This document shows positions 27,852-36,566 of a stretch of 64,000 bases of DNA, in pieces (position 1 is the stretch's first letter; each line of letters opens with the position of its first letter). Under the pieces are notes generated by a model. It worked only from the letters and a program-made list of their open reading frames with translations. It did no database searches and was not told the DNA's origin. The position numbers and the translations under genes were made by a program. The stretch is taken from positions 248,001-312,000 of the forward strand of contig CAWIVZ010000009.1 of the NCBI GenBank assembly GCA_963839645.1. Reading direction: 5' to 3'. Origin of the DNA: PALSA-911 sp963839645. GTDB taxonomy: Bacteria > Pseudomonadota > Alphaproteobacteria > Acetobacterales > Acetobacteraceae.

Positions 27852-28708
27852 TGCTCCTCTCCCCCGGCACGGCGCAGGAACGGAAGATCGAGGCGGAAGG
27901 CCTGGCCTTCGGCTACGGTGCCACCCCGATCCAGCACGACGTGACGTTCTCCATCGCCACCGGCTCGATCTTCGCCATCATGGGCGGCAGCGGCTGCGGC
28001 AAGAGCACGCTGATGAAGGCGATGATCGGCCTGCTGCGCCCCAGCGCCGGCACAGTGCAGATCCGCGGCGAGGATTACTGGGCCGCCAGCGAGGAGCGCC
28101 GTGGCGAAATCGGCCGCCGCTGCGGCGTGCTGTTCCAGGCCGGCGCGCTGTGGAGCTCGATGAGCATCGCCGAGAATGTCGCCCTGCCGATGCGCATGTT
28201 CACCGATCTCGACAATTCCAGCATCGACCGTCTGGTTCGCATCAAGCTCGACCTGGTCGGCCTGGACGCCGATGGCAGCGTGATGCCGTCCGACCTCAGC
28301 GGTGGCATGCGCAAGCGCGTCGGCCTCGCCCGCGCGCTGGCACTCGATCCCGATATCATCTTTCTCGACGAGCCGTCGGCCGGCCTCGACCCGATCAGCG
28401 CGCGGCGGCTGGATGACCTGATCCTCGACCTGCGCGACGGCTTCGGCACCACCGTGGTCATGGTCAGCCATGAACTGCCCAGCCTGTTCGCCATCTGCGA
28501 CGATGGCATCTTCCTGGACGCCGAAACCCACACCCCGATCGCCCACGGCTCGCCAAGGGAACTGCGCGACACTTGCAGCAATCCCACCGTCCACGCCTTT
28601 ATGAACCGCGAAAATCCGGCTACCCAACCCGCACCCAATCCCGCTACCGATCCCGCTATCAATCCCAGGGGCGACAGCCCCAGGGCTGGCGATGGAGCCC
28701 AAAGATGA
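27851..28708 (+). CDS. mlaF: MlaF-type ABC ATPase
   Basis: This is the ATPase of the Mla lipid transporter, 285 residues. Walker A is GGSGCGKST near residue 48. The Q-loop is in VLFQAGALWSSMS. The signature is LSGGMRKRVGLARAL and Walker B is IIFLDEPSAGLD, with the switch histidine in VSHELPS. The last 35 residues are Pro/Asn-rich and outside the fold. Start ATG 27851 overlaps the mlaE stop, and the end overlaps the mlaD start by 4 nt. Confidence 0.94.
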   Translation: MLLSPGTAQERKIEAEGLAFGYGATPIQHDVTFSIATGSIFAIMGGSGCGKSTLMKAMIGLLRPSAGTVQIRGEDYWAASEERRGEIGRRCGVLFQAGALWSSMSIAENVALPMRMFTDLDNSSIDRLVRIKLDLVGLDADGSVMPSDLSGGMRKRVGLARALALDPDIIFLDEPSAGLDPISARRLDDLILDLRDGFGTTVVMVSHELPSLFAICDDGIFLDAETHTPIAHGSPRELRDTCSNPTVHAFMNRENPATQPAPNPATDPAINPRGDSPRAGDGAQR

Positions 28709-29700
28709 AAGCCAATCCCGCCGTTGTCGGCGGTTTCGTGCTGGGCGGCCTCACGCTCGCGGTGCTTGCCATCCTGTTCTTTGGCGGCATGCGCCTGTTC
28801 ACCCCCATGTTGCGGGCGGTGATATTCTTCCCCAGCTCGGTTGCCGGGCTTTCCGTCGGCTCTCCCGTTACCTTTCGCGGCGTGCAGGTGGGGTCGGTGC
28901 GCAAGATCGCGCTGCGGCTGAACGTCGCGGATCGGACCTCCACCATCCCCACCTATATCGAACTCGATTCCGATCGCATCTCCTGGCAGGAAACGCCGCA
29001 ATCGGGAACCGACGCGTCAGCCGAAACCGGGATTCCCGGTCTGGTCCACGCCGGGCTGCGTGCGACGCTCAGCACGCCCAGCCTGGTCACCGGCCAGCTC
29101 GGCATCGATCTGGACTTCCGGCCGGACACGCCGATCCCGCCACCCGGGCCGGACCTCGGCCTGCCGGAAATCCCATCGATCCCGTCCGTATTCCAGAACC
29201 TCAAGGACAAGCTCACCCAGCTGCCGCTGAGCGAACTGGTGGACGACATGCGCACGACCCTCGCCCATATCCAGACCGTCGCCGACACCGTCAACGCCCA
29301 GGTGGGCCCCCTCTCCGAGAGCGTGCGGCAGACCTCCGACAGCGCCCGGCAGATCGCCGACGCGGCGCGCGAGACGGTGCAGGCCTCCACCGAGGCGGTG
29401 CAGAAACTCAGCGCCGACGCCGGCCGCACGCTCGGCAACATCAACCAGTTGGCGATCGACAGCCGCCAGCAGGTGGTGGTCAACGGGCGCGAACTGCAGC
29501 TCGTGCTGGCCTCCGCCGAGCGCACCGCGAAATCCGCCGAGACGCTGATGGCCTCGTTCAACAGCATCGCGGCCCCCCGCTCGGAAATGCGCGGCAACCT
29601 GGAAGCCGCGTTGCGGGATCTGGCCGACAGCGCCAGTTCGCTGCGCAGCTTCTCGCGCGAGCTGGAACGCAACCCCGTCGGCGCGCTGAGAGGTCGTTGA
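28705..29700 (+). CDS. mlaD: MlaD-family MCE-domain protein
   Basis: The 331-residue protein has one N-terminal membrane span (about residues 7-29) and a periplasmic MCE domain (about 38-140; GLSVGSPVTFRGVQVGSV). A long helical C-terminal region from about 170 is rich in A, Q, T and S (TVADTVNAQVGPLSESVRQ). MCE proteins form the substrate-binding hexamer or needle of the Mla system. The extended coiled region is longer than E. coli MlaD and resembles PqiB/LetB-type or alphaproteobacterial forms. It overlaps mlaF by ATGA, and the lipoprotein gene follows 5 bp later. Confidence 0.92.
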   Translation: MKANPAVVGGFVLGGLTLAVLAILFFGGMRLFTPMLRAVIFFPSSVAGLSVGSPVTFRGVQVGSVRKIALRLNVADRTSTIPTYIELDSDRISWQETPQSGTDASAETGIPGLVHAGLRATLSTPSLVTGQLGIDLDFRPDTPIPPPGPDLGLPEIPSIPSVFQNLKDKLTQLPLSELVDDMRTTLAHIQTVADTVNAQVGPLSESVRQTSDSARQIADAARETVQASTEAVQKLSADAGRTLGNINQLAIDSRQQVVVNGRELQLVLASAERTAKSAETLMASFNSIAAPRSEMRGNLEAALRDLADSASSLRSFSRELERNPVGALRGR

Positions 29701-29705
29701 TCGCC

Positions 29706-30281
29706 ATGAAATCCTGGAAGGGCCTGCTGCTGATCCTGCTGCTCGCCGGCTGCACCACGTGGCCGGACCAGCAGATCTATGTACTCGGCGCACCGGGCGA
29801 GCCCGCGGCCGGGGTGCGCGACGACACCGGGCGCAGGGTGATCGAGGTCAAGCGCGTGCTGGTCCCCGATTATCTGGACAGTACCGACATTACGCTGCGC
29901 ACCGGCGCCAACGAACTGACGCCCAGCCGGACCGGGGTGTGGGGCGAGCGGCTGTCGATCGGCATCACCCAGGCGCTGGCCGGCGCGCTGGCCAGGCGCG
30001 TGCCGTCGGCCGTCGTGGTGGCCCGGCCGCCGGTCGCCAGGCCGGCTGTTCAGGTGCTGGTGGATGTCAGCGGCCTGCGGGCGACCGCCGGCGGGGAGGC
30101 CGTGCTGACCGCGCATTGGACCGTTCTGCGCCTCAGCGGGGCCGCCGCGCCACGGACCGCCACCAGCGCCCAGGGTAGCTTCCTCGCGCATGGGGAAGGC
30201 TCGGGCGACGCCGCCGTGGTCGCGGCGATCGGCAGCGTGATCGACCAGCTCGCCGACCGAATCGCGGTCAGCGTTCAGTAG
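29706..30281 (+). CDS. ABC-type transport auxiliary lipoprotein (PqiC/MlaC-position partner)
   Basis: The 191-residue product has a lipoprotein signal peptide with lipobox LLAGC (lipidated Cys at residue 16). The PqiC-type domain follows, including YVLGAPG, EVKRVLVPDYLDS and WGERLSIGITQALAGALARR. It should sit on the inner leaflet of the outer membrane and receive or hand over lipid for the MCE system. ATG 29706 lies 6 bp after the mlaD stop; an upstream in-frame TTG is possible. An MlaC-type soluble chaperone is not seen, so this lipoprotein probably replaces it. Confidence 0.88.
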   Translation: MKSWKGLLLILLLAGCTTWPDQQIYVLGAPGEPAAGVRDDTGRRVIEVKRVLVPDYLDSTDITLRTGANELTPSRTGVWGERLSIGITQALAGALARRVPSAVVVARPPVARPAVQVLVDVSGLRATAGGEAVLTAHWTVLRLSGAAAPRTATSAQGSFLAHGEGSGDAAVVAAIGSVIDQLADRIAVSVQ

Positions 30282-30287
30282 CGCCTA

Positions 30288-31391
30288 TCAGTTGCGCGGC
30301 AGGCGGGCGTGCGTCGGTGCGTCCGGGTTCTGCGCGCGGTGGCGCAGCAGGTGGTCGGCCAGCACCAGGGCCAGCATCGCCTCGCCGACCGGCACGGCGC
30401 GGATGCCGACGCAGGGGTCGTGGCGGCCCTTGGTCATCACCTCCACCTCCGCCCCCGCCCGGTCCACCGCGCGGCGCGGCGTCAGGATGGAGCTGGTCGG
30501 CTTGACGGCGAAGCGGGCGACGACCGGCTGGCCGGTGGAGATGCCGCCCAGGACGCCGCCGGCATGGTTGGCGAGGAATTCGACTTCACCATCCCGCATC
30601 CGCATCTCGTCGGCGTTCTGTTCGCCGGTCAGCGTGGCGGCGTCGAAGCCCTCGCCGATCTCCACGCCCTTCACGGCGTTGATCGACATCAGCGCGCCGG
30701 CCAGGTCGGCGTCCAGCTTGCCGTAGATCGGCGCGCCGAGGCCCGGCGGCACGCCGTCGGCGACCAGTTCGATCACCGCGCCCACCGACGACCCGGCCTT
30801 GCGGACGCCGCCCAGATAGGTTTCCCACAGCTCGGCAGTGACGGGGTCCGGGCAGAAGAACGGGTTCTCGGTGACGGTGTCCCAGTCCCAGCGGGACCGG
30901 TCGATCCGGTGCGGCCCGATCTGCACCAGGGCGCCTCGGATGCGCATCTGCTCGCCCAGCACCTTGCGCGCGATCGCGCCGGCAGCCACCCGCATCGCCG
31001 TCTCGCGCGCCGAGCTTCGCCCGCCGCCGCGATAATCGCGAATGCCGTATTTCAGTTCGTAGGTCAGGTCGGCATGGCCGGGCCGGAAGCGCTGGGCGAT
31101 GTCGCCGTAATCCTTGGAACGCTGATCGACGTTCTCGATCACCAGCGCGACCGGCGTGCCGGTGGTCATGCCCTCGAATACCCCGGACAGGATCTTTACC
31201 GTGTCGGGTTCCTGGCGCTGGGTGGTGAATTTGGACTGGCCGGGCCGGCGGCGGTCCAGCCAGGGCTGGATGTCGGCCTCGGTCAGCGGAATGCGCGGCG
31301 GGCAGCCATCGACCACGCAGCCGATCGCCGGGCCGTGGCTTTCGCCCCAGGTGGTGACACGAAACAGATGGCCGAAGCTGTTATGCGACAT
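30288..31391 (-). CDS. aroC: Chorismate synthase
   Basis: AroC converts 5-enolpyruvylshikimate-3-phosphate to chorismate using reduced FMN. The 367-residue protein shows the three signature regions. They are GESHGPAIGCVVDGCPP near residues 16-32, the GIRDYRGGGRSSARETAMRVAAGAIARK segment near 116-143, and DPCVGIRAVPVGEAMLALVLADH near 330. It has the usual length. It converges with the Mla lipoprotein gene, 6 bp apart, and lies 24 bp downstream of fabI on the same strand. Confidence 0.97.
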   Translation of the reverse strand: MSHNSFGHLFRVTTWGESHGPAIGCVVDGCPPRIPLTEADIQPWLDRRRPGQSKFTTQRQEPDTVKILSGVFEGMTTGTPVALVIENVDQRSKDYGDIAQRFRPGHADLTYELKYGIRDYRGGGRSSARETAMRVAAGAIARKVLGEQMRIRGALVQIGPHRIDRSRWDWDTVTENPFFCPDPVTAELWETYLGGVRKAGSSVGAVIELVADGVPPGLGAPIYGKLDADLAGALMSINAVKGVEIGEGFDAATLTGEQNADEMRMRDGEVEFLANHAGGVLGGISTGQPVVARFAVKPTSSILTPRRAVDRAGAEVEVMTKGRHDPCVGIRAVPVGEAMLALVLADHLLRHRAQNPDAPTHARLPRN

Positions 31392-31415
31392 GCGGCACGC
31401 GAACCCTAAACCCGG

Positions 31416-32261
31416 TCAGCCCTCGCCGGCGGTGGCGATGTCCGGCGCGTTGGGGTTCTTCATCCCCACCACATGGTAGCCGCAATCGACATGGTGCACC
31501 TCGCCGGTGACGCCCGAGGCCAGGTCCGACAGCAGATAGAGCCCGGCGCCGCCGACTTCCTCGATGGTGACGTTGCGCTCCATCGGCGCGTTCAACTGGT
31601 TCCAGCGCAGGATGTAGCGGAAATCGCCGATCCCGCTGGCCGCCAGCGTCTTGATCGGCCCGGCGCTGATGGCGTTCACCCGGATGCCGTCCGGGCCCAG
31701 GTCGGCGGCCATGTAGCGCACGGACGCCTCCAGCGCCGCCTTGGCGATGCCCATCACGTTGTAGTGCGGCACCACCCGTTCGGCGCCCAAATAGGTCAGC
31801 GTGAGCAGCGAGCCGCCGCGCTTCATCATCGGCACCGCGCGCTGGCACACCGCGGGGAACGAATAGGCCGAGATGTCCAGCGCCTGCAGGAATACGTCCC
31901 GCGGCGTGTCCAGGAACCGGCCGCGCAGATAGGCCTTGTCGGCGAACCCGATCGCATGGACCAGGAAATCGAGGCCGTCCCATTTCTCCGCCAGCCCGGC
32001 GAAGGCGGCATCGATGCTGGCATCGTCGCCGACGTCGCAGGGAAACAGCAGTTCCGAGCCCACGCTTTCCGCCAGCGGGCGCACCCGCCGCTCCAGCGCG
32101 TCTCCCAGGAAGGTGAAGGCCAGTTCCGCCCCCTGTGCGGCGCAGGCGGCGGCAATGCCCCAGGCGAGCGAGCGGTCGTTGGCCACGCCCATGACCAGAC
32201 CGCGCCTGCCCTTCAGCAGATTGCCGGTGGCGGGCGCTATCGTGGTGTCGGTATCGGCCAT
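31416..32261 (-). CDS. fabI: Enoyl-[acyl-carrier-protein] reductase (first copy)
   Basis: FabI reduces trans-2-enoyl-ACP with NADH in fatty-acid elongation. The 281-residue product has the cofactor segment MGVANDRSLAWGIAAACAAQGA near residues 25-45. The catalytic Tyr-x6-Lys is in YLGAERVVPHYNVMGIAKAALE near 165-185, and GPIKTLAASGIGDF follows. ATG 32261 (MADTDT) is chosen; an upstream ATG at 32336 would add a non-conserved 25 residues. A second FabI-type enzyme lies in the acetate/acyl-phosphate operon at 43.9 kb; this one is the likelier housekeeping form. Confidence 0.95.
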   Translation of the reverse strand: MADTDTTIAPATGNLLKGRRGLVMGVANDRSLAWGIAAACAAQGAELAFTFLGDALERRVRPLAESVGSELLFPCDVGDDASIDAAFAGLAEKWDGLDFLVHAIGFADKAYLRGRFLDTPRDVFLQALDISAYSFPAVCQRAVPMMKRGGSLLTLTYLGAERVVPHYNVMGIAKAALEASVRYMAADLGPDGIRVNAISAGPIKTLAASGIGDFRYILRWNQLNAPMERNVTIEEVGGAGLYLLSDLASGVTGEVHHVDCGYHVVGMKNPNAPDIATAGEG

Positions 32262-32419
32262 AAGGGAATTCCTCAAACGCGTCGGATCAGGATAGACTAG
32301 CCGCGCGTGGTGACACAGGCCGGCGCATCCGGGCAAGAGGCGAAGCGATCGAACGCGAGGCCGGTCTGGTCTGCGTTCCTGGCCGCGTTACACACTGCGC
32401 TGTCAAGAAGGATCGATCA

Positions 32420-33025
32420 ATGCCCGTAATCAACAGCCTGGATACCCCGCAGGCTGACCCGTTCATGCTGTTCGATGCCTGGTTCGCGGAGGCCGCCGCC
32501 AGCGAGACGACCGACCCCAATGCGATGACGGTCGCCACCGCCACGGCGGATGGAAGGCCGGCGGCGCGCATCCTGCTGCTGAAGGGTCGCGACGACCGTG
32601 GGTTCGTGTTCTTCACCAACACCGAAAGCCGCAAGGGCGACGAACTCGCTGCCAATGCCCGCGTGGCATTGCTGTTTCACTGGAAGTCGCTCGGCCGGCA
32701 GATCCGGATCGAGGGCCGCGTCGAGCAGGTTACCGACGCGGAGGCGGACGCCTATTACGCCACCCGCCCGCGGGTTTCCCGCCTCGGCGCCTGGGCGTCG
32801 CGCCAGTCCCGCCCGCTCGGCGCGCGCGACGAACTGGAAGCGCGCGTGGCGGAGTTCGACGCCCAATATCCCGGCGAGGCGGTGCCGCGCCCGCCGCATT
32901 GGAGCGGCTATCGCTGCCTGCCGGAGTATTTCGAGTTCTGGCAGGACCGGCCGTTCCGGCTGCACGACCGGATCACCTACACGCCGGACGAGCGAGGTTG
33001 GAGTATTGGGCGGCTGTACCCCTAA
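32420..33025 (+). CDS. pdxH: Pyridoxamine 5'-phosphate oxidase
   Basis: PdxH oxidises pyridoxine or pyridoxamine 5'-phosphate to PLP with FMN. The 201-residue protein has NAMTVATATADGRPAARILLLKG (FMN-binding region) near residues 33-55. FVFFTNTESRKGDELAANARVALLFHW and the C-terminal YTPDERGWSIGRLYP are also conserved. A GAAGGATCG Shine-Dalgarno precedes ATG 32420. It is divergent from fabI across a short intergenic region. The kinase fusion gene starts 4 bp after its stop. Confidence 0.96.
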   Translation: MPVINSLDTPQADPFMLFDAWFAEAAASETTDPNAMTVATATADGRPAARILLLKGRDDRGFVFFTNTESRKGDELAANARVALLFHWKSLGRQIRIEGRVEQVTDAEADAYYATRPRVSRLGAWASRQSRPLGARDELEARVAEFDAQYPGEAVPRPPHWSGYRCLPEYFEFWQDRPFRLHDRITYTPDERGWSIGRLYP

Positions 33026-33029
33026 GCGC

Positions 33030-34533
33030 GTGGCTGTTCCCGGCGCGCAGCAGGAGGTTGCCGCTTTTCTCACCGGGCTGGCGGGCTCGGCGCCGGTGGA
33101 GACGCATATCTCGCTGGTGTTCCTCGGCGCGGACACCGTCTGGAAGCTGAAGAAGGCGGTGGCGCTGTCGTTCCTGGATTTCTCCACGCTGGCGGCGCGG
33201 CGGCGGTTCTGCCTGCGCGAACTGGCGCTGAACGCGCCGGCACGCGCCCGGCCTGTATCGCGACGTGGTGCCGGTTGTTCGCGGCGCGGACGGCAGGCTG
33301 GCGCTGGGCGGCATGGCCGACGAGGGCCGCGCCGTGGATTGGGTGCTGCGCATGGCGCGCGTTCCGGCTGGGGATTTCCTGGACGAGATCGCCGCGCGCG
33401 GCGGGCTCGATCCGGCGCTGCTGGACAGCCTGGCCGACACCGTCGCGGCCTATCACCACGCCCTGCCGCCGGCCGGGGTGCCGGCACCGGCCGCGGCCAT
33501 GCGCCGGGTGATCGACGGCAATCTGCTCGCTGCCCGGAACGCCGGGCTGGATCCGTCGGCACTGGATAGCTGGCATGAGGGGATCGTCCAGGCGTTGGAG
33601 CGCAACGCCGCCTGGTTCGACCGGCGCGGCGGCGAGGGGTTCATCCGGCGCGGCCACGGCGATCTGCATCTGGGCAATCTATGCCTCTGGCAGGGGCGTC
33701 CGGTTCCGTTCGACGCGCTGGAATTCGACGAGGACCTGGCTACCATCGACCTCGGCTACGACCTCGCCTTCCTGCTGATGGATCTGGAGCACTCGGTCGG
33801 CCGGCCCGCCGCCAACCGGGTGCTGAACCGCTATATCGCCCGCACCGGCGATGTGGGGCTGCTGCGCGGCCTGCCGGTGTTCCTGTCGAGCCGCGCGCTG
33901 ATCCGCGCCCATGTGGAGGCCACGCGCGGCAACCCCGGTCCCTCCCGGACCTATCTCGCCGCGGCCATCGACTATCTGCGGCCTGCCACCCCGCTCATCG
34001 TCGCCGTCGGCGGCTTGCAGGGGACCGGCAAGTCCACCCTGGCGCGCGCCCTGGCCCCGGGGCTCGGCCCCGCCCCCGGCGCGCTGATCCCGCGCAGCGA
34101 CGAGATCCGCAAGCGGCTGCACGGCGTCGCCCCCGAAGCGAAACTGCCGCCCGAGGCCTACACCGATGCCGCCAGCGCCCGGGTGTTCGCCGAACTGACC
34201 CGCGAGGCCGAAGCCGCCGCGCGCGCCGGCCACGCGGTGATCGCCGACGCCACCTTCATCGACCCGCATCACCGCGCCGCGCTGCGGAATGCCGCCACGG
34301 CCGCCGGCGTGCCGTTCCTGGGGCTGTGGCTGGAAGCCCCGCTCGATGTGCTCGCCGCCCGCATCGCCGGGCGCAGCAACGATGCCTCCGACGCCACGCT
34401 CGCCGTGCTCGAAGCCGCCGCCCGCTCGCCGGACGCGCGGGCCGGCGACTGGACCGCGATCCCCGCGACCGATCGCGACACCGCGCTGGCCGCCGCACGC
34501 AAGGCTGTCATGTCGGTGCTGCCTATGTGCTAG
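33030..34533 (+). CDS. Fusion protein: aminoglycoside phosphotransferase-like domain plus AAA/zeta-like kinase (frameshifted)
   Basis: A protein of about 500 residues has two kinase-type halves. The N-terminal half resembles small-molecule phosphotransferases (APH fold), with HGDLHLGNLCLW near residue 215 and FDALEFDEDLATIDLGYDLAFLLMDLE. The C-terminal half is a P-loop kinase (VAVGGLQGTGKSTLARAL near 330), with RSDEIRKRL and IADATFID. Such fusions are known as uncharacterised COG0645/COG2187 proteins. The frame breaks once at about 33239 (extra G), between ALNAP and HAPGLYRDVVPVV. GTG 33030 is the likely start. Substrates are unknown. Confidence 0.82.
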
Positions 34534-34602
34534 ACTGCCCGCGCTCCGCACGCGCGACGACGGGCTGACCAACCACGAGACCGACAACCAAGGAGCCTGA
34601 CC

Positions 34603-35469
34603 ATGGCCATCCGCAAAATCCTGCTGCCGTTGACCGGAACCGCCGCCGGCAAATCCGCGCTGACCACGGCCTTGATGGCCGCGCGCATCTGGAACGCCCA
34701 CGTCACGGCCTTGCATGTCCGCGTCGACAGCCGCGACGTCGCGCCGCTGGCCGGCGAAGGCCTGTCCGGCGCGATGATCGAGGAAATGATGAGCGCCACG
34801 GAAAAGGAAAGCGGCGACCGCGCCAGCGCCGTGCGCGCCATGTTCGAGCACTTCGTCGCCGCCCAGCACGTGATCGTCGCCGAGGCGCGGCCGAACGCCG
34901 GCACCGCCACCGCCAGCTTCGCCTCCGTCATCGGCCGCGAGGAAGACCTGGTTGCCCAGCAGGCGCGCCTGGCCGACCTGACCGTGGTGCCGCACCCCGA
35001 AGCCGGCGAGGACGTGTCGTCCTCCGACGCGCTGCACGCGGTGCTGTTCGACAGCGGCCGACCGGTGCTGATCGCGCCGCAAACCGCGCCCACGACCATC
35101 GGCACACGCGTCTGCCTGGGCTGGAACGGCACCGCCAAATCGGCCGCCGCCGTGCTCGCCGCCCTGCCCTGGCTGCAACAGGCCCAGGCCGTGCGCATCC
35201 TGTTCGCCGAAGGCTATCAGCGCCGTGGTCCCGGCGCGCAGGACCTGGCCGCCTACCTGGCGCTGCACGGTGTGCACGCGGAACCCGTCACCTTCCACAA
35301 CGCCGGCAGCTCCGTCGGCGCCGGAATGCTGGCGGTGGCCAAGGATTTCGGCTGCGACCTGCTGGCGATGGGCGCCTACTCGCACTCCCGCCTGCGCCAG
35401 CTCATCCTCGGCGGCGTCACCCGCCACGTGCTCGAACACGCCACCATCCCCGTGATGATGTGCCGCTGA
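34603..35469 (+). CDS. Universal stress protein family, two-domain
   Basis: The 288-residue protein has two UspA-like domains. The first (RKILLPLTGTAAGKSAL) is more degenerate. The second (RVCLGWNGTAKSAAAV near residue 170) ends in LLAMGAYSHSRLRQLILGGVTRHVLEH, which matches the nucleotide-binding GxxGxxxxxxxGS region of this family. Usp proteins act in stress and metabolic regulation, often binding ATP. AAGGAGCC sits just before ATG 34603. It is a separate unit ending at the long inverted repeat. Confidence 0.9.
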   Translation: MAIRKILLPLTGTAAGKSALTTALMAARIWNAHVTALHVRVDSRDVAPLAGEGLSGAMIEEMMSATEKESGDRASAVRAMFEHFVAAQHVIVAEARPNAGTATASFASVIGREEDLVAQQARLADLTVVPHPEAGEDVSSSDALHAVLFDSGRPVLIAPQTAPTTIGTRVCLGWNGTAKSAAAVLAALPWLQQAQAVRILFAEGYQRRGPGAQDLAAYLALHGVHAEPVTFHNAGSSVGAGMLAVAKDFGCDLLAMGAYSHSRLRQLILGGVTRHVLEHATIPVMMCR

Positions 35470-35488
35470 CGGTTGTTGGTGGCTGGCT

Positions 35489-35700
35489 GTAGGAAGGCAA
35501 GGCTGGGGCTCTGCCCCAGACCCCGGAAGGGGACGTCGTCCCCTTCACCCTTTACTGGTTTGTTGGGAAAGGGGGCGGGCCAAAGCCCATCAACGGCTGC
35601 GTTGGTTTCAGCCCCCTTTCCCAACAAACCAAACTAAAAGGGTCAAGGGAACGAGTTCCCTTGCGGGGCTTGGGGCAGAGCCCCAATCTTGCCTTCCTAC
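35489..35700. repeat. Long imperfect inverted repeat with nested palindromes
   Basis: Two arms of about 85-90 bases, 35489-35575 and 35611-35700, are imperfect reverse complements. GTAGGAAGGCAAG at the left end pairs with CTTGCCTTCCTAC at the right end. GTTTGTTGGGAAAGGGGGC pairs with its complement across a centre near 35595. Smaller palindromes sit inside, including GGGGCTCTGCCCC and AAGGGGACGTCGTCCCCTT. It lies between two converging genes. It looks like a dispersed intergenic repeat of Acetobacteraceae type and could act as a bidirectional terminator. Confidence 0.85.
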
Positions 35701-35725
35701 CGGCAGCCGCCAAACACCATCAGCG

Positions 35726-36223
35726 TCACTTCTTCTCGGCGGCGACGTGGTGGTAGCCGCGGCCGTAGTAGATCAGGCCTTCGTGGGCGTCGCCGGTGCG
35801 GATGGCCTCCACGGTGCAGAAGAACACCGTGTGGGTGCCGACTTCCGCCTGGTCGGTGATGGTGCAGTCGAAGGCCACCACGGCTTCGTCCAGCACCGGC
35901 GAGCCGGTTTCCAGAGTGTGCCAGGTATGCCCTTCGAAGCGGCCTTCCATCGTGTGCTCGGTCATTCCCGCGAACACCGGGGAGAGGTCTTTCTGCGCGG
36001 GGGTCAGCGTGTTCACGCACAGGACGCCGTTCGCCTTCAGCGGCGGGTAGGAATCGTTCGTGCGGTTGGCGCAGACCAGCAGCGTGGGCGGCGTGTCGGT
36101 GACGCTGCACACGGCGGAGGCGGTGAAGCCGGCGCGTCCGCCGGGTCCGTCGGTGGTGATCACGTTCACGGCCGCGCCCAGGCGGGACATGGCATCTCGA
36201 TAAGCGGCTTGATTGACGGGCAC
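35726..36223 (-). CDS. Flavin reductase family protein
   Basis: This 165-residue FMN-binding split-barrel protein resembles HpaC/RutF-type NAD(P)H:flavin oxidoreductases. They supply reduced flavin to a partner monooxygenase. It has MSRLGAAVNVITTDG, then GRAGFTASAVCSVTDTPPTLLVCANR, SYPPLKANGVLCVNTL and a C-terminal IYYGRGYHH. GTG 36223 is chosen because GGGGGAAG lies just upstream; the open frame extends much further without homology. It is divergent from the amidase operon, so the two may share control. Its partner oxygenase is unknown. Confidence 0.9.
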   Translation of the reverse strand: MPVNQAAYRDAMSRLGAAVNVITTDGPGGRAGFTASAVCSVTDTPPTLLVCANRTNDSYPPLKANGVLCVNTLTPAQKDLSPVFAGMTEHTMEGRFEGHTWHTLETGSPVLDEAVVAFDCTITDQAEVGTHTVFFCTVEAIRTGDAHEGLIYYGRGYHHVAAEKK

Positions 36224-36342
36224 GGCTTCCCCCGGGGTTTGTCTCTGAGCCGCCAGTATGGCGCAGCCAGGGCGGTAGCGGGAGGGGTGCCGCCGGTCCC
36301 CCCTTTTCATCCGGCCCGCGCTGCGTCCATGCTGCAATGCAT

Positions 36343-36348
36343 TATAAT
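36343..36348 (+). promoter_or_regulatory. TATAAT hexamer before the amidase operon
   Basis: A perfect TATAAT lies 15 nt upstream of the AtzG-like start, in a divergent promoter region. It is so close to the Shine-Dalgarno (AAGGAGG at 36350-36356) that a transcript starting from it would have almost no leader. No clear -35 element is seen. A chance match remains possible. Confidence 0.25.
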
Positions 36349-36362
36349 CAAGGAGGCCCGTG

Positions 36363-36566
36363 ATGGATGATTTCCTGGCACGCACGGAGGCGATGATCGC
36401 CGCCTGGCATGGGGTGAAGGCGCCCAACGACGCCGGAAGGCGCATGGCGGCCGATCTCGTCAGCACCATCCGCGCGTTCGAGAAGCTGCGCGGCACGATG
36501 CGCTTCGAGGACGAACCATCGACATTCGAACTGGCATTGCAGCAGACCAAGGAGCCCTTGGCATGA
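36363..36566 (+). CDS. AtzG-like small subunit partner of the amidase (DUF4089-like)
   Basis: The 67-residue protein precedes the amidase and overlaps it by ATGA. Its pattern is a helical N-terminus (MDDFLARTEAMIAAWHG), a hydrophobic middle, and the end FEDEPSTFELAL. That resembles AtzG/GatC-like small subunits, which stabilise an amidase-signature partner such as AtzE. AAGGAGG lies just before ATG 36363. The family call rests on position, length and the EPxxF ending and is moderately secure; it might be a GatC-like protein of another subgroup. Confidence 0.65.
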   Translation: MDDFLARTEAMIAAWHGVKAPNDAGRRMAADLVSTIRAFEKLRGTMRFEDEPSTFELALQQTKEPLA

